From the NCBI RefSeq assembly GCF_022227765.1, contig NZ_JAJMLZ010000001.1, forward strand, positions 248,001-312,000: a stretch of 64,000 nucleotides of DNA, in the 5' to 3' direction. The notes under the pieces are model-generated. The model worked only from the letters and a program-made list of their open reading frames with translations. It was not told the origin of the DNA and did not search any database. Made by a program: the position numbers and the translations under genes. Positions 31,637-41,812 of the stretch are shown here, piece by piece; positions within the stretch are counted from its first letter, which is position 1; each line of letters opens with the position of its first letter. This DNA is from Ectothiorhodospira shaposhnikovii (GTDB taxonomy: Bacteria; Pseudomonadota; Gammaproteobacteria; Ectothiorhodospirales; Ectothiorhodospiraceae).

Positions 31637-32989
31637 ATGGAAAGACAATATTTCGGTACCGACGGCATCCGCGGCCGCGTCGGACAGCATCCCATGACCC
31701 CGGATTTTGCCCTGCGCCTGGGCTGGGCGGTTGGACGGGTGCTGGCGCAGGACGGCAAGGGCCTGGTCCTGATCGGCAAGGACACCCGGGTTTCGGGTTA
31801 CATGTTCGAGTCCGCCATGGAGGCCGGCCTGTCCGCCGCCGGCGTGGATATCCGTCTCCTCGGGCCCATGCCCACGCCCGCCGTGGCCTACCTGACCCGT
31901 ACCTTCCGCGCCTCGGCCGGCATCGTCATCAGTGCCTCGCACAATCCCTATTACGACAACGGCTTCAAGTTCTTTTCCAGCAGCGGCAACAAGCTCCCGG
32001 ATGCGGTGGAGCAGGCCATCGAGGCGGAGCTGGAAAAACCCATGGAGACGGTGGATTCCGCCAAGCTGGGCAAGGTGGAGCGAATGGTGGACGCCGCCGG
32101 TCGCTATATCGAGTTCTGCAAGGGTACGATCCCCACCGGCACGACCCTGCGCGGACTGAAGATCGTGGTCGACTGTGCCCATGGCGCCACTTATGCGGTG
32201 GCGCCCCACGTGTTCGAGGAATTGGGCGCCGAGGTGATTCCCGTCGGCGTGGAGCCGGACGGCTTCAACATCAACGAGGGTTGCGGTTCCCTCCATCCTC
32301 GGCAGCTCCAGACCGCGGTGCTGACCCATCAGGCGGATCTGGGCATCGCCCTGGACGGGGACGGCGATCGCCTGATCCTGGTGGACGAAAAGGGTGAAGT
32401 GGTGGATGGTGACCAGGCCCTGTGCATCATTGCCCTGGCCCGGCATGCGGACGGCATCCTGCAGGGCGGGGTGGTAGGCACCCTCATGAGCAATCTGGGG
32501 CTGGAGCAAGCCCTGTCGGCCAAGGGGATCCCGTTTCGCCGTGCCGCCGTGGGGGATCGTTATGTGATGGAGGCCCTGCAGTCGGAAGGCTGGGTGCTGG
32601 GTGGGGAATCCTCCGGACATCTGATCTGCCTGGACCGCACCAGTACCGGAGATGGGATCGTGGCGGCCCTGCAGATTCTGGAGGTCATGCGCGCCTCCGG
32701 CAGACCCCTGTCGGCGTTGAAGGCGGTGATGGAGAAGTATCCGCAGACCCTGGTGAATGTCCCCATCAACGCCGCCACATCTCGTGCGTCCCTGCTGGAC
32801 CACCAGGAGATCACCACGGCGTTGCAATCGGCCGAGGACACCCTGGCCGGTCGCGGACGTGTCCTGCTGCGCCCGTCGGGCACCGAGCCCCTGGTCCGCG
32901 TGATGGTGGAAGGTTCCGATCTGCGCCTGGTGGGGCGGATTGCCCAGGATCTGGCCGATGTGGTGCGCCGGGCCGCCGAGGCAGGATGA
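31637..32989 (+). CDS. glmM: Phosphoglucosamine mutase
   Basis: Converts glucosamine-6-phosphate to glucosamine-1-phosphate for UDP-GlcNAc, peptidoglycan and LPS, 450 residues. The phosphoserine loop is [12 protein letters not shown], the metal loop is LDGDGDRL, the sugar loop has GGESSGHL and the phosphate loop [10 protein letters not shown]. The N-terminus [11 protein letters not shown] is typical. The family forms a conserved folP-glmM unit; tpiA and secG follow. Confidence 0.97.
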   Translation: MERQYFGTDGIRGRVGQHPMTPDFALRLGWAVGRVLAQDGKGLVLIGKDTRVSGYMFESAMEAGLSAAGVDIRLLGPMPTPAVAYLTRTFRASAGIVISASHNPYYDNGFKFFSSSGNKLPDAVEQAIEAELEKPMETVDSAKLGKVERMVDAAGRYIEFCKGTIPTGTTLRGLKIVVDCAHGATYAVAPHVFEELGAEVIPVGVEPDGFNINEGCGSLHPRQLQTAVLTHQADLGIALDGDGDRLILVDEKGEVVDGDQALCIIALARHADGILQGGVVGTLMSNLGLEQALSAKGIPFRRAAVGDRYVMEALQSEGWVLGGESSGHLICLDRTSTGDGIVAALQILEVMRASGRPLSALKAVMEKYPQTLVNVPINAATSRASLLDHQEITTALQSAEDTLAGRGRVLLRPSGTEPLVRVMVEGSDLRLVGRIAQDLADVVRRAAEAG

Positions 32990-33064
32990 AATTGATTTAT
33001 CCGCGCCGCGAAGGTAGGATTCCCGGCTCCATACAACACGCAGTGCGAACTCAGGAGCAGATTC

Positions 33065-33826
33065 ATGCGCAGGCCCCTGGTAGCCGGTAACTGGAAGTTG
33101 AATGGTTCACGCAGTGCCAACCAGACCCTGATGCAGGCGCTGGTGGGTCCCGTGAGCGGACTGGGCAAGGTGGACGTGGCGGTCTGTCCCCCCTTTGTCT
33201 ACCTGGAACAGGTGGCGGGGCTGTGCCGGGACGGCGGCATCGCACTGGGTGCCCAGGACGTGTCGGATCAGGACAATGGTGCCTTCACCGGCGAGGTGTC
33301 CGGAGACATGCTGCGGGAGATGGGCTGCACCTGTGTGATCGTGGGCCATTCCGAGCGCCGTACCTTGTACGGCGAGGATGATGCCTTTACCGCGCGCAAG
33401 TTCGCCGCTGCCCGTCGCCATGGTCTGACCCCCATCCTGTGTGTGGGTGAGCTGCTGGAAGAGCGTGAAGCCGGCGTCACCGAATCCGTCGTGGCGCGCC
33501 AGCTGGATGCGGTGTTGGCGGTGGAGGGGATTGAAGCCCTGTCCGATGCCGTGATTGCCTATGAGCCCGTGTGGGCCATCGGTACCGGCAGGACCGCCAC
33601 GCCCGAACAGGCGCAGGCGGTGCATGCCTTCATTCGTGCCCGTCTGGCGGACCGGGATCCGGACGTGGCGCGGAAGGTGCGTATCCTGTATGGCGGCAGC
33701 GTCAAAGCCGATAACGCCGCCGAGCTGTTTGCACAACCCGATATCGATGGCGGCCTGATCGGCGGCGCCTCACTCAAGGCCTCGGATTTCCTGGCAATCT
33801 GCAAGGCCGCAGAACAAGCAGGTTGA
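33065..33826 (+). CDS. tpiA: Triosephosphate isomerase
   Basis: Interconverts dihydroxyacetone phosphate and glyceraldehyde-3-phosphate, 253 residues. Lys in LVAGNWKLNGS, catalytic His in VIVGHSERR, catalytic Glu in AYEPVWAIGTGRTATP, and the phosphate-binding YGGSVKADN and GGLIGGASL. ATG with GGAG upstream. Located between glmM and secG, as in many Pseudomonas-like species; secG follows after 7 bp. Confidence 0.97.
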   Translation: MRRPLVAGNWKLNGSRSANQTLMQALVGPVSGLGKVDVAVCPPFVYLEQVAGLCRDGGIALGAQDVSDQDNGAFTGEVSGDMLREMGCTCVIVGHSERRTLYGEDDAFTARKFAAARRHGLTPILCVGELLEEREAGVTESVVARQLDAVLAVEGIEALSDAVIAYEPVWAIGTGRTATPEQAQAVHAFIRARLADRDPDVARKVRILYGGSVKADNAAELFAQPDIDGGLIGGASLKASDFLAICKAAEQAG

Positions 33827-33833
33827 AATCGTC

Positions 33834-34184
33834 ATGCTGTATGGCATTTTGCTCGTTATCCAGGTCATCCTGGCCATTGGACTGATCGCCCTGATCCTGC
33901 TGCAGCATGGCAAGGGGGCGGACGCCGGCGCGGCATTCGGCAGCGGGGCTTCGGCCACCGTGTTCGGGGCTCGTGGCTCCGCCAACGCCCTCAGTCGCGC
34001 CACCGCCTTCACGGCCACGGCCTTTTTCGTCAATAGTCTGGCGCTGGCCTATCTGGTGGCCAATCGGCCCGAGGCGCCCAGTGTCATCGATCTGATCGAT
34101 GCCGCCCCTCGCGTCATCGAGCAGCCGGTGGAACAGGTGCCTGCCGATCGCGTGCGCGACGTCCCGGCCGACGTGCCGAATTGA
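33834..34184 (+). CDS. secG: Preprotein translocase subunit SecG
   Basis: Small inner-membrane subunit of the SecYEG channel, 116 residues. Helix 1 is YGILLVIQVILAIGLIALIL, the conserved loop LLQHGKGADAGAAFGSGAS follows, then a second helix (AFTATAFFVNSLALAYLV). The C-terminal tail is long and rich in Asp, Val and Pro. The tpiA-secG-tRNA-Leu order is the standard one. Confidence 0.95.
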   Translation: MLYGILLVIQVILAIGLIALILLQHGKGADAGAAFGSGASATVFGARGSANALSRATAFTATAFFVNSLALAYLVANRPEAPSVIDLIDAAPRVIEQPVEQVPADRVRDVPADVPN

Positions 34185-34209
34185 TTGGAAAATAAAGCGA
34201 AATTTGGGG

Positions 34210-34237
34210 TTCACCCCGGCGCGGTTTCTGATAGAAT
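34210..34237 (+). promoter_or_regulatory. Promoter candidate of tRNA-Leu
   Basis: TTCACC, a 16-bp spacer and TAGAAT, 26 bp past the secG stop; transcription would start near 34244, about 56 bp before the mature tRNA. Confidence 0.45.
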
Positions 34238-34299
34238 GCCGGTCCGGCGGGCAAGCTGACATGGCTCGGCTAACCGCCGGAACCTCGTTGCTCGATATT

Positions 34300-34384
34300 G
34301 CAGATGTGGTGGAATTGGTAGACACGCCGTCTTGAGGGGGCGGTGGCGAAAGCCGTGTCGGTTCGAGTCCGACCATCTGCACCA
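34300..34384 (+). tRNA. tRNA-Leu (anticodon GAG)
   Basis: Acceptor GCAGATG pairs with CATCTGC, followed by ACCA (CCA is encoded). Anticodon stem CCGTC/GGCGG with loop TTGAGGG gives anticodon GAG at 34334-34336. The long variable arm (TGGC, GAAA, GCC) is that of a class II tRNA. T-arm GTCGG-TTCGAGT-CCGAC. It sits after secG, as leuU does in E. coli. Confidence 0.97.
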
Positions 34385-34592
34385 TCTTTTTTGTCCTTGT
34401 CAGTCCTGATCCTGCATCCAGCGCCAATTTTCCCGCACCTCTTTTCTGTGCGGGGCGCGTCTTCCCCGCGCGGGGTCTTGCCCGCCTGGCAGGATTTTCG
34501 TGACGACCGCTCGGCCTCCCTCGGGAGGGCGAAATATTGCGACTTGTCAAAATAATTTACTGACTTATCAATGCATTAGTTTTATTGGGAGC

Positions 34593-34622
34593 TTGACACT
34601 TTTTTTATGGGTGTCCTAGACT
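34593..34622 (+). promoter_or_regulatory. Sigma-70 promoter candidate of the nuo operon
   Basis: TTGACA, an 18-bp spacer with a T-run, then TAGACT. The consensus -35 is perfect. Arms GACAC and GTGTC (34595-34599 and 34611-34615) form an inverted repeat overlapping the -35 and spacer, a possible operator. The nuoA ATG is about 140 bp downstream. Confidence 0.7.
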
Positions 34623-34679
34623 CGCCCGGACCTCTGAAGCATTGGCACTTTACGCCGGCTCAAATAACTAATAAAAAGA

Positions 34680-34706
34680 TGTGCCTGGACTTGAATCACG
34701 GGCACA
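34680..34706 (+). other. Stem candidate in the nuo leader
   Basis: TGTGCC and GGCACA arms around a 15-base loop about 60 bp before nuoA. A second pair (CCCAG and CTGGG) lies near the ribosome binding site. Neither has a U-tract. Confidence 0.35.
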
Positions 34707-34764
34707 CGAAAAATCACCAAGTCCTGCCCCAGGTCATTCAGCGCTGGGTCAGGAGGAGAGGGAA

Positions 34765-35121
34765 ATGCTGGAAAACTACCTGCCAATACTGGTGTTCATT
34801 GGCATCGGGCTGCTTGTCGGCGTCATTCCCCTGGCGATCGGCATGGCCGTGGGGCCACGCAAGCCCGATAGTGCCAAGGACTCGCCCTATGAGTGCGGCT
34901 TCGAGGCTTTTGAAGACTCCCGCATGAAATTCGACATCAGGTTCTACCTGGTGGCCATTCTCTTCATCATCTTCGATCTGGAAATCGCGTTTCTCTTCCC
35001 CTGGGCCGTGGCCCTGGATGAGATCGGCATGTTCGGCCTGCTCGCCATGGCCATGTTCCTCGGCATCCTGGTGATCGGCTTCATCTACGAGTGGAAGAAG
35101 GGGGCCTTGGAATGGGAATAG
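34765..35121 (+). CDS. nuoA: NADH-quinone oxidoreductase subunit A
   Basis: Membrane subunit of complex I, 118 residues from [11 protein letters not shown] with AGGAGG 8 bp upstream. Three helices, and the conserved [25 protein letters not shown] loop region (PYECG) with the [11 protein letters not shown] helix. The frame extends upstream but the extra codons are leader sequence. First gene of the nuoA-N operon; its end overlaps nuoB. Confidence 0.95.
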   Translation: MLENYLPILVFIGIGLLVGVIPLAIGMAVGPRKPDSAKDSPYECGFEAFEDSRMKFDIRFYLVAILFIIFDLEIAFLFPWAVALDEIGMFGLLAMAMFLGILVIGFIYEWKKGALEWE

Positions 35122-35588
35122 AGGGCGTCCTGGAAAAGGGCTTTGTCACCACCTCTGCGGACAAGCTCATCAACTGGGCCCGGACCGGATCGCTCTGGCC
35201 GATGACCTTCGGCCTGGCTTGCTGCGCCATCGAGATGATGCATGCCGGTGCCGCCCGCTACGACATGGACCGGATGGGGGTGATTTTCCGTCCCAGTCCG
35301 CGCCAGTCCGATGTCATGGTGGTGGCCGGTACCCTGTGCAACAAGATGGCACCCGCCCTGCGCAAGGTCTATGACCAGATGGCCGAGCCCCGCTGGGTCA
35401 TTTCCATGGGATCCTGCGCCAACGGAGGAGGGTACTATCACTACTCCTACTCGGTGGTGCGCGGCTGTGACCGCATCGTGCCCGTGGATGTCTATGTCCC
35501 CGGATGTCCTCCCACCGCGGAGGCCCTGTTGTACGGCATTCTGCAATTGCAGAACAAGATCCGTCGCACTCAGACCATTGCCCGCTAG
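35112..35588 (+). CDS. nuoB: NADH-quinone oxidoreductase subunit B
   Basis: Peripheral-arm subunit carrying cluster N2, the last iron-sulfur centre before quinone, 158 residues. The ligands are in [24 protein letters not shown] and [17 protein letters not shown] at 35112 overlaps the nuoA stop by 10 bp; an alternative GTG at 35091 would add seven residues. Spacing to nuoC is 27 bp. Confidence 0.96.
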   Translation: MGIEGVLEKGFVTTSADKLINWARTGSLWPMTFGLACCAIEMMHAGAARYDMDRMGVIFRPSPRQSDVMVVAGTLCNKMAPALRKVYDQMAEPRWVISMGSCANGGGYYHYSYSVVRGCDRIVPVDVYVPGCPPTAEALLYGILQLQNKIRRTQTIAR

Positions 35589-35615
35589 CCGGCGGTCTCC
35601 AGCCTGGACTTCACG

Positions 35616-36341
35616 ATGAGCGAGAAACTCGACAGACTGGCCGCGTGCCTGGAAGAAAAGATCAAGGGCCGGATCAGGAGCCTGCACCAGGCCTGTGACG
35701 AACTGACCCTCGAAGTCTCCGCCGGGGACCTGCCGGGTGTTGCCGGGATATTGCGCAGGGACCCGGAACTGGGGTTCGACATGCTGGTGGATGTCTGCGG
35801 GGTGGACTATTCCGCCTACGGGGTGACGGAATGGACCACCGAGTCCTCCACTGCCGAGGGCTTTAGCCGCGGGGTGGAGAAGGCCACCTTCGGCCGTTTC
35901 ACCTTTGATGAAGCCCCGCCTGCCTCCGGCCGCTCCGGCTCCCGTTTCGCCGTGGTCTACCACCTGCTTTCGGTGGCCCACAATCACCGCCTGCGGATCC
36001 GGGTGTACTGCGAGGATGACGAGTTTCCCACCATGCCGTCCCTGGTGGAGGTCTGGAACAGCGCCAACTGGTTCGAGCGCGAGGCCTTCGACCTGTTCGG
36101 CATCGTCTTCAATGGTCATCCGGACCTGCGTCGCATCCTCACCGACTACGGCTTTGTCGGCCATCCCTTCCGCAAGGACTTCCCCCTGGTGGGCCATGTG
36201 GAGATGCGCTACGACCCGGAACAGCGCCGGGTGATCTACCAGCCCGTGACCATCACCCCCCGGGTCCTGGTGCCCAGGGTGATCCGCAAGGACCATCGCT
36301 ATCTGGACGATGCCGCCGAGGAGAAGTCCGCCGATGCCTGA
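35616..36341 (+). CDS. nuoC: NADH-quinone oxidoreductase subunit C
   Basis: 30-kDa peripheral-arm subunit near the quinone site, 241 residues, separate from nuoD (fused in E. coli). The signature is [42 protein letters not shown], seen in pieces such as [10 protein letters not shown] and [11 protein letters not shown] roughly 35-residue variable insertion ([16 protein letters not shown] and on) separates [10 protein letters not shown] from the next strand. Its stop overlaps nuoD. Confidence 0.95.
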   Translation: MSEKLDRLAACLEEKIKGRIRSLHQACDELTLEVSAGDLPGVAGILRRDPELGFDMLVDVCGVDYSAYGVTEWTTESSTAEGFSRGVEKATFGRFTFDEAPPASGRSGSRFAVVYHLLSVAHNHRLRIRVYCEDDEFPTMPSLVEVWNSANWFEREAFDLFGIVFNGHPDLRRILTDYGFVGHPFRKDFPLVGHVEMRYDPEQRRVIYQPVTITPRVLVPRVIRKDHRYLDDAAEEKSADA

Positions 36342-37587
36342 GATTCGCAATTACACGCTTAACTTCGGCCCTCAGCACCCGGCCGCCCACGGGGTGCTGC
36401 GACTGGTGCTGGAGATGGACGGCGAGGTGGTGCAGCGTGCCGATCCCCATATCGGTCTGCTGCACCGGGGCACGGAAAAACTGGCCGAGAGCAAGCCGTA
36501 CAACCAGAGCATCGGCTACATGGATCGCCTGGACTACATGTCCATGATGGCCAACGAGCACGGCTACGTGAAGGCCATCGAGCGCCTGATGGGGATTGAG
36601 CCGCCGCTGCGTGCCCAGTACATCCGGGTCATGTTCGACGAGATCACGCGGATCCTGAACCATCTGCTGTGGCTGGGCACCCACGCCCTGGACGTGGGCG
36701 CCATGACCATGTTCCTGTACTGCTTCCGCGAACGCGAGGACCTGATCGACTGCTACGAGGCGGTCAGCGGTTCCCGCATGCACGCCACTTACTACCGTCC
36801 CGGCGGCGTCTATCGGGATTTGCCCGGCACCATGGCCCAATATGAGCCTTCCCGCTGGAAGAGCGCGGCGGATGTGAAGCGCCTCAACCAGAGCCGCTCC
36901 GGCTCCCTGCTGGATTTCATCGAGGATTTCACCCACCGCTTCCCGACCTGCGTGGACGAGTATGAAACCCTGCTCACGGATAACCGCATCTGGAAGCAGC
37001 GTACCGTGGGGATCGGTGTGGTCAGCCCGGAGCGCGCCCTGCAGATGGGTCTGACCGGTCCCATGTTGCGCGGCTCCGGAGTGGCCTGGGATCTGCGCAA
37101 GAAACAGCCCTACGCCGTCTATGACCGCATGGATTTCGATATTCCGGTGGGGGTCAACGGCGACAGCTACGACCGCTATCTGGTCCGGATCGAGGAGATG
37201 CGTCAGTCCAACCGCATCATTCGTCAGTGCGTGGAATGGCTCAAGGCCAACCCGGGTCCGGTGATGATCGACGATCACAAGGTCGCACCGCCGCCGCGGG
37301 AGGAAATGAAGGCGGACATGGAGTCCCTGATTCATCACTTCAAGCTCTTCACCGAAGGTTACTGTGTGCCCGAGGGCGAGGTGTATTCCGCGGTGGAGCA
37401 TCCCAAGGGGGAGTTCGCGGTGTATCTGATCTCCGATGGGGCCAATAAGCCCTACCGGGTCAAGGTCCGGCCGCCGGGATTCGTCCATCTGTCAGCCCTG
37501 GACGAGATGTCCCGGGGTCACATGCTCGCCGACGTGGTCACCCTGATCGGCAGCCTGGATATCGTGTTCGGGGAGATTGACCGCTGA
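36334..37587 (+). CDS. nuoD: NADH-quinone oxidoreductase subunit D
   Basis: 49-kDa subunit lining the quinone cavity, 417 residues from [20 protein letters not shown]. The quinone-binding [11 protein letters not shown] loop, [25 protein letters not shown] and [20 protein letters not shown] are all present, and the C-terminus [12 protein letters not shown]-type ending ([11 protein letters not shown]) is intact. It overlaps the nuoC stop by 8 bp; its own stop shares one base with the nuoE ATG. Confidence 0.96.
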   Translation: MPEIRNYTLNFGPQHPAAHGVLRLVLEMDGEVVQRADPHIGLLHRGTEKLAESKPYNQSIGYMDRLDYMSMMANEHGYVKAIERLMGIEPPLRAQYIRVMFDEITRILNHLLWLGTHALDVGAMTMFLYCFREREDLIDCYEAVSGSRMHATYYRPGGVYRDLPGTMAQYEPSRWKSAADVKRLNQSRSGSLLDFIEDFTHRFPTCVDEYETLLTDNRIWKQRTVGIGVVSPERALQMGLTGPMLRGSGVAWDLRKKQPYAVYDRMDFDIPVGVNGDSYDRYLVRIEEMRQSNRIIRQCVEWLKANPGPVMIDDHKVAPPPREEMKADMESLIHHFKLFTEGYCVPEGEVYSAVEHPKGEFAVYLISDGANKPYRVKVRPPGFVHLSALDEMSRGHMLADVVTLIGSLDIVFGEIDR

Positions 37588-38093
37588 TGTCAGCCAACCA
37601 GACCAAGGGGAAGGCCAGCCTGCTCAATGCGCATCTGCGCGAGGAGATCGATCAGTGGTTGGCCCGCTATCCGGAAGACCGGCGCCGCTCCGCGGTGCTG
37701 GGGGCCTTGCGGGCCGTCCAGCATGAGCAGGGGCATCTGAGTACCGAGATGATGGATGCGGTGGCCGAGTACATCGGCATGCCCGAGATCGCCGTCTACG
37801 AGGTGGCCAGTTTCTACTCCATGTTCGAGCTGGAGCCGGTGGGGCGTCACAGCATCTCCGTCTGCACCAATGTCTCCTGCATGCTGCGCGGCGCCGACAA
37901 GATCCTCGACCACGTGGAAAACAAGCTGGGCATCAAGCTGGGGGAGTCCACGCCGGACGGCCGCTTCTTCCTCAAGAAGGAAGAGGAGTGCCTGGCGGGT
38001 TGCTGCGGCGCCCCCATGATGCAGGTGAACCACGTCTATCATGAGCATCTCACCCCCGAGAAGGTGGATGAGATCCTGGACAAGCTGGAGTAG
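37587..38093 (+). CDS. nuoE: NADH-quinone oxidoreductase subunit E
   Basis: 24-kDa subunit with the [2Fe-2S] centre N1a, 168 residues. Cys ligands are in CTNVSCMLRG and ECLAGCCGAPMMQVN. The N-terminal helical part has RRSAVLGALRAVQHEQGHLS and ASFYSMFELEPVG. Overlaps nuoD by one base; nuoF begins 6 bp later. Confidence 0.95.
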   Translation: MSANQTKGKASLLNAHLREEIDQWLARYPEDRRRSAVLGALRAVQHEQGHLSTEMMDAVAEYIGMPEIAVYEVASFYSMFELEPVGRHSISVCTNVSCMLRGADKILDHVENKLGIKLGESTPDGRFFLKKEEECLAGCCGAPMMQVNHVYHEHLTPEKVDEILDKLE

Positions 38094-38099
38094 ACGCCC

Positions 38100-39380
38100 A
38101 TGACCAACCGCATCTGCTTCATCACCCGCCAGTTCGATGAACCCTGGACCTATGACAACTACCTCAAGGTGGGCGGGTACAAGGCCCTGGAAAAGATCAT
38201 CGCCGAGAAGATGACCCCGGACCAGGTCATCGAAGAGGTGAAAGCCTCCAATCTGCGGGGCCGCGGCGGGGCCGGGTTCCCCGCGGGTCTCAAGTGGAGC
38301 TTCATGCCGCGCACGGCGCCGGGCCAGAAGTACGTGGTGTGCAACTCGGATGAATCCGAGCCGGGCACCTGCAAGGACCGGGACATCCTGCGCTTCAATC
38401 CCCACGCCCTGGTGGAAGGCATGATCATCGCCGGTTATTCCATCGGCGCCACCGTCGGCTACAACTACATGCGCGGCGAGTTCATGGACGAGCCCTATCA
38501 GCGCTTCAGCCAGGCGGTGAAGGAGGCCTATGACCACGGCTGGCTGGGGCGGAACATCAAGGGCAGCGGTATTGATTTCGATCTGTATCCCACCCTGGGC
38601 GCCGGCGCCTACATCTGCGGCGAGGAAACCGCCCTGCTGGAATCCCTGGAGGGCAAGAAGGGCATGCCCCGGTTCAAGCCGCCGTTTCCGGCCAACTTCG
38701 GTCTCTACGGCCGGCCCACCACCATCAACAACACCGAGACCCTGTCCTCGGTGCCCGCCATTATCCGTGAGGGCGGCGAGTGGTTTGCCGCCCTGGGGGT
38801 GGAACGCTCCGGCGGCGAGAAGTTGTTTTCGGTGTCCGGGCACGTGGAACGCCCCGGGAACTACGAGGTGCCGATGGGTACGCCGTTTGCCGACCTGCTG
38901 GCCATGGCCGGCGGGGTCTGGAAGGGGCGCAAGCTCAAGGCGGTGATCCCCGGGGGTTCCTCCGTGCCGGTGGTGCCGGGGGATCTCATGATGACCGCCA
39001 CCATGGACTATGACGGCGTGACCAAGGTGGGTTCCATGCTGGGTTCCGGTGCCGTCATCGTCATGGATGAGACCACCGACATGGTCAAGGTGCTGCAGCG
39101 TATCTCCCGCTTCTATTTCGCCGAGTCCTGCGGTCAGTGCACGCCCTGCCGCGAGGGCACGGGATGGCTCTATCGCATGGTCACGCGCATCGTGGAAGGC
39201 CAGGGCCGCATGGAAGACCTGGCGCGGCTGGACGAGGTCGCGGCCAAGATCGAGGGACGCACCATTTGCGCCCTGGGCGATGCCGCCGCCATGCCGGTGC
39301 GCAGTTTTGTGAAGCACTTCAGACACGAGTTCGAACACTACATTCAGCACGGTCGCAGCCTGGTGGCGGACGCGGCCTGA
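38100..39380 (+). CDS. nuoF: NADH-quinone oxidoreductase subunit F
   Basis: 51-kDa subunit that binds NADH and FMN and holds [4Fe-4S] N3, 426 residues. NADH motif [20 protein letters not shown] region [35 protein letters not shown], and iron-sulfur ligands [13 protein letters not shown]. Starts 6 bp after nuoE; nuoG follows after 32 bp. Confidence 0.97.
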   Translation: MTNRICFITRQFDEPWTYDNYLKVGGYKALEKIIAEKMTPDQVIEEVKASNLRGRGGAGFPAGLKWSFMPRTAPGQKYVVCNSDESEPGTCKDRDILRFNPHALVEGMIIAGYSIGATVGYNYMRGEFMDEPYQRFSQAVKEAYDHGWLGRNIKGSGIDFDLYPTLGAGAYICGEETALLESLEGKKGMPRFKPPFPANFGLYGRPTTINNTETLSSVPAIIREGGEWFAALGVERSGGEKLFSVSGHVERPGNYEVPMGTPFADLLAMAGGVWKGRKLKAVIPGGSSVPVVPGDLMMTATMDYDGVTKVGSMLGSGAVIVMDETTDMVKVLQRISRFYFAESCGQCTPCREGTGWLYRMVTRIVEGQGRMEDLARLDEVAAKIEGRTICALGDAAAMPVRSFVKHFRHEFEHYIQHGRSLVADAA

Positions 39381-39412
39381 CGGGTGCGGAACGGGGCAAC
39401 GGGAAGTGAAGC

Positions 39413-41797
39413 ATGAGTGACGATCTGGTCAACTTCGAGGTCAACGGCATCCCCCTGCAAGCCAGGAAGGGGAGCATGTTGATCGCCGCGACGGATGCCG
39501 CCGGTATCCGTATCCCGCGCTTCTGCTACCACGAGAAGCTGTCGGTGGCGGCCAACTGCCGCATGTGCCTGGTGGAGGTGGAGCGGGCACCCAAGCCCAT
39601 GCCGGCCTGCGCCACTCCGGTGGCCGAGGGTATGAAGGTCTACACCCGGTCGCCCAAGGCCCTGGCCGCCCAGAAGGCGGTCATGGAATTCCTGCTCATC
39701 AATCACCCCCTGGACTGCCCGGTCTGTGACCAGGGCGGGGAGTGCGAACTGCAGGATGTCTCCATGGGCTATGGCGAGGACCTGTCCCGCTACAGCGAGG
39801 CCAAACGCGTGGTCAGGGACAAGGACATCGGCCCCCTGATCGCCACCGAGATGACCCGCTGCATTCACTGCACCCGCTGCGTGCGTTTCGGCGAGGAGAT
39901 CGCCGGCATGCGGGAACTGGGCGCCACCGGTCGTGGCGAACGGCTGGAGATCGGGACCTTTGTCCAGCGTACCGTGGTGTCCGAGCTTTCGGGCAATGTC
40001 ATCGACCTGTGTCCGGTGGGGGCGTTGACCGCCAAGCCGTCCCGTTTCACCTACCGGGCCTGGGAACTGATCCAGCACCCCACCGTGTCTCCCCATGACT
40101 GCGTGGGCTCCAACCTGTTCCTGCACACCGACAACGGTCAGGCCAAGCGAGTGGTGCCCCGTCGCAATGACGGCGTGAACGAAACCTGGATCGCGGACCG
40201 CGACCGGTTCAGCTATGCCGGCCTGCAGTCGGAAGATCGCCTCACCACGCCCATGATCCGCGACCGGGGAGAGTGGGTGAGCACCGATTGGGAAACGGCC
40301 ATGACCCGCGTCATCGAGGGGCTGCGGGCACAGCCGGCTACCGAGTGCGGTGTCCTGCTGTCCCCCCAGTCCAGCCTGGAAGAACTCTATCTGGCCCAGC
40401 AGTGGCTGCGGGGCATGGGGATCCAGTCCCTGGACCATCGCCTGCGGCAGACTGACTTCTCGGATCAGGACCAGGCGCCCCTGTTCCCCTATCTGGGCAG
40501 CAGCCTGGAGGATCTGGAGGAGACCGGCGGTCTGCTGCTGGTGGGCGGCGACGTCCGCAAGGAACAGCCCATGTTGGCCCACCGCCTGCGCAAGGCGGCC
40601 CTCAAGGGGCGGCCGGTGATGGCCATCAATCCGCGGGATTTCGGCTTCCACTTCCCCCTCGCGCACCAGCGGGTCACCGACCCTCACGGCATGCTCACGG
40701 CCCTGGCCGGGGTACTGCGGGCGGCACTGGCCGGCGCGGGACAATCGGCGCCGGCCGCCCTGGTCGACGTGCTCAAGGCCGTCAAGCCCGATGCCGTCGA
40801 TACCGCCATGGCCGAGGTGCTGGCCCAGGCCGGGGCGCGGGGACAGGTGCTGCTGGGTACCCAGGCCATGCACCATCCCCGGTTTACCTTGCTGCGCGCG
40901 CTGGCGGGTGCCCTGTGCGAGGTCACCGGTGCCCGCCTGGGATACCTGCCCGAAGGCGGCAATGCCGCCGGTGCCTGGCTGGCGGGTGCGGTGCCTCACC
41001 GGGGCGCTGCCGGGGCGGCCCTGCAGACGGAGGGACGTCATGTGCAAAGCCTGCTGGCCGACGGCATGAAGGCCTGTGTCCTGCTGAACGTGGAACCGGA
41101 ACTGGATTGCGACAATCCCGCCCAGGCCCTGCAGGCCCTGCAGGGAGCGGAGTTCGTGGTGGCCATGACACCGTTCGTCACCGAGACCCTGCGTCGCCAT
41201 GCCCATGTGCTGCTGCCCATCGCCACCTTTGCCGAGACCTCCGGCACCTGGGTCAATGGGGAAGGCCGCTGGCAGAGCGTGCCCGGCGCCGCCACCCCGC
41301 CGGGGGACACCCGTCCCGCCTGGAAGGTATTGCGGGTACTGGGCAACATGAGCGATCTGGCCGGGTTTGAATACCTGTCCTCGGAAGAGGTGAGGGATGA
41401 ACTCAAGGCCCGCCTGGCCGAGGCGGGCATCTCCGGTTTCGACAACCGGGTTTCCCTGGAGGGCCGTCACCTGGCCCTGCCGCCCAGGCCTGCCGGGCTG
41501 CAACGGGTTTCCGCCACCGCCATGTACGGGGTGGACAGCCTGGTGCGCCGGTCCCTGCCTCTGCAGCAGACGCCGGAGGCCCTCGATCGCGCGGCCCGCA
41601 TCAGCGAGACACAGGCCCGCGGCCTGGATCTGCTGGGGGCCGAGGAAGTGGTGGTGCGCCAGGGCAAGTTGACTGCCCGCATGAGGCTGATGATCGACGA
41701 TACGGTACCCGCCGGCTGTGTCTGGCTGCCGGGTGGCATCACGGAAACAAGCACCCTCGGCCCCGCATACGGGCCGGTGGAACTGCACAAGGTTTAA
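39413..41797 (+). CDS. nuoG: NADH-quinone oxidoreductase subunit G
   Basis: 75-kDa subunit of the peripheral arm with several iron-sulfur clusters, 794 residues. The N-terminal [2Fe-2S] domain has FCYHEKLSVAANCRMCLVEV, the His-Cys site is HPLDCPVCDQGGECELQD, and the ferredoxin-type site is CIHCTRCVRFGEEIAG. The C-terminal half is the degenerate molybdopterin-oxidoreductase fold. Followed by nuoH after 15 bp. Confidence 0.96.
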   Translation: MSDDLVNFEVNGIPLQARKGSMLIAATDAAGIRIPRFCYHEKLSVAANCRMCLVEVERAPKPMPACATPVAEGMKVYTRSPKALAAQKAVMEFLLINHPLDCPVCDQGGECELQDVSMGYGEDLSRYSEAKRVVRDKDIGPLIATEMTRCIHCTRCVRFGEEIAGMRELGATGRGERLEIGTFVQRTVVSELSGNVIDLCPVGALTAKPSRFTYRAWELIQHPTVSPHDCVGSNLFLHTDNGQAKRVVPRRNDGVNETWIADRDRFSYAGLQSEDRLTTPMIRDRGEWVSTDWETAMTRVIEGLRAQPATECGVLLSPQSSLEELYLAQQWLRGMGIQSLDHRLRQTDFSDQDQAPLFPYLGSSLEDLEETGGLLLVGGDVRKEQPMLAHRLRKAALKGRPVMAINPRDFGFHFPLAHQRVTDPHGMLTALAGVLRAALAGAGQSAPAALVDVLKAVKPDAVDTAMAEVLAQAGARGQVLLGTQAMHHPRFTLLRALAGALCEVTGARLGYLPEGGNAAGAWLAGAVPHRGAAGAALQTEGRHVQSLLADGMKACVLLNVEPELDCDNPAQALQALQGAEFVVAMTPFVTETLRRHAHVLLPIATFAETSGTWVNGEGRWQSVPGAATPPGDTRPAWKVLRVLGNMSDLAGFEYLSSEEVRDELKARLAEAGISGFDNRVSLEGRHLALPPRPAGLQRVSATAMYGVDSLVRRSLPLQQTPEALDRAARISETQARGLDLLGAEEVVVRQGKLTARMRLMIDDTVPAGCVWLPGGITETSTLGPAYGPVELHKV

Positions 41798-41812
41798 GGT
41801 CGGGGTCCGAGC

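Larger units (their letters stand above)
34385..34764 (+). other. Intergenic region with nuo promoter and leader
   Basis: 380 bp without a convincing gene. The first 150 bp are GC-rich and hold a weak inverted repeat (GCGGGG and CCCCGC near 34450-34475). Then an unusually AT-rich stretch (about 34530-34600) precedes the promoter at 34593. The remaining 140 bp form a leader with small stem candidates. Confidence 0.7.

Noticed and set aside
34540-34600. FNR or IHF site in the nuo upstream AT-rich stretch
   Set aside because: No TTGAT-N4-ATCAA pair; TATCAA-like half sites alone are not enough.
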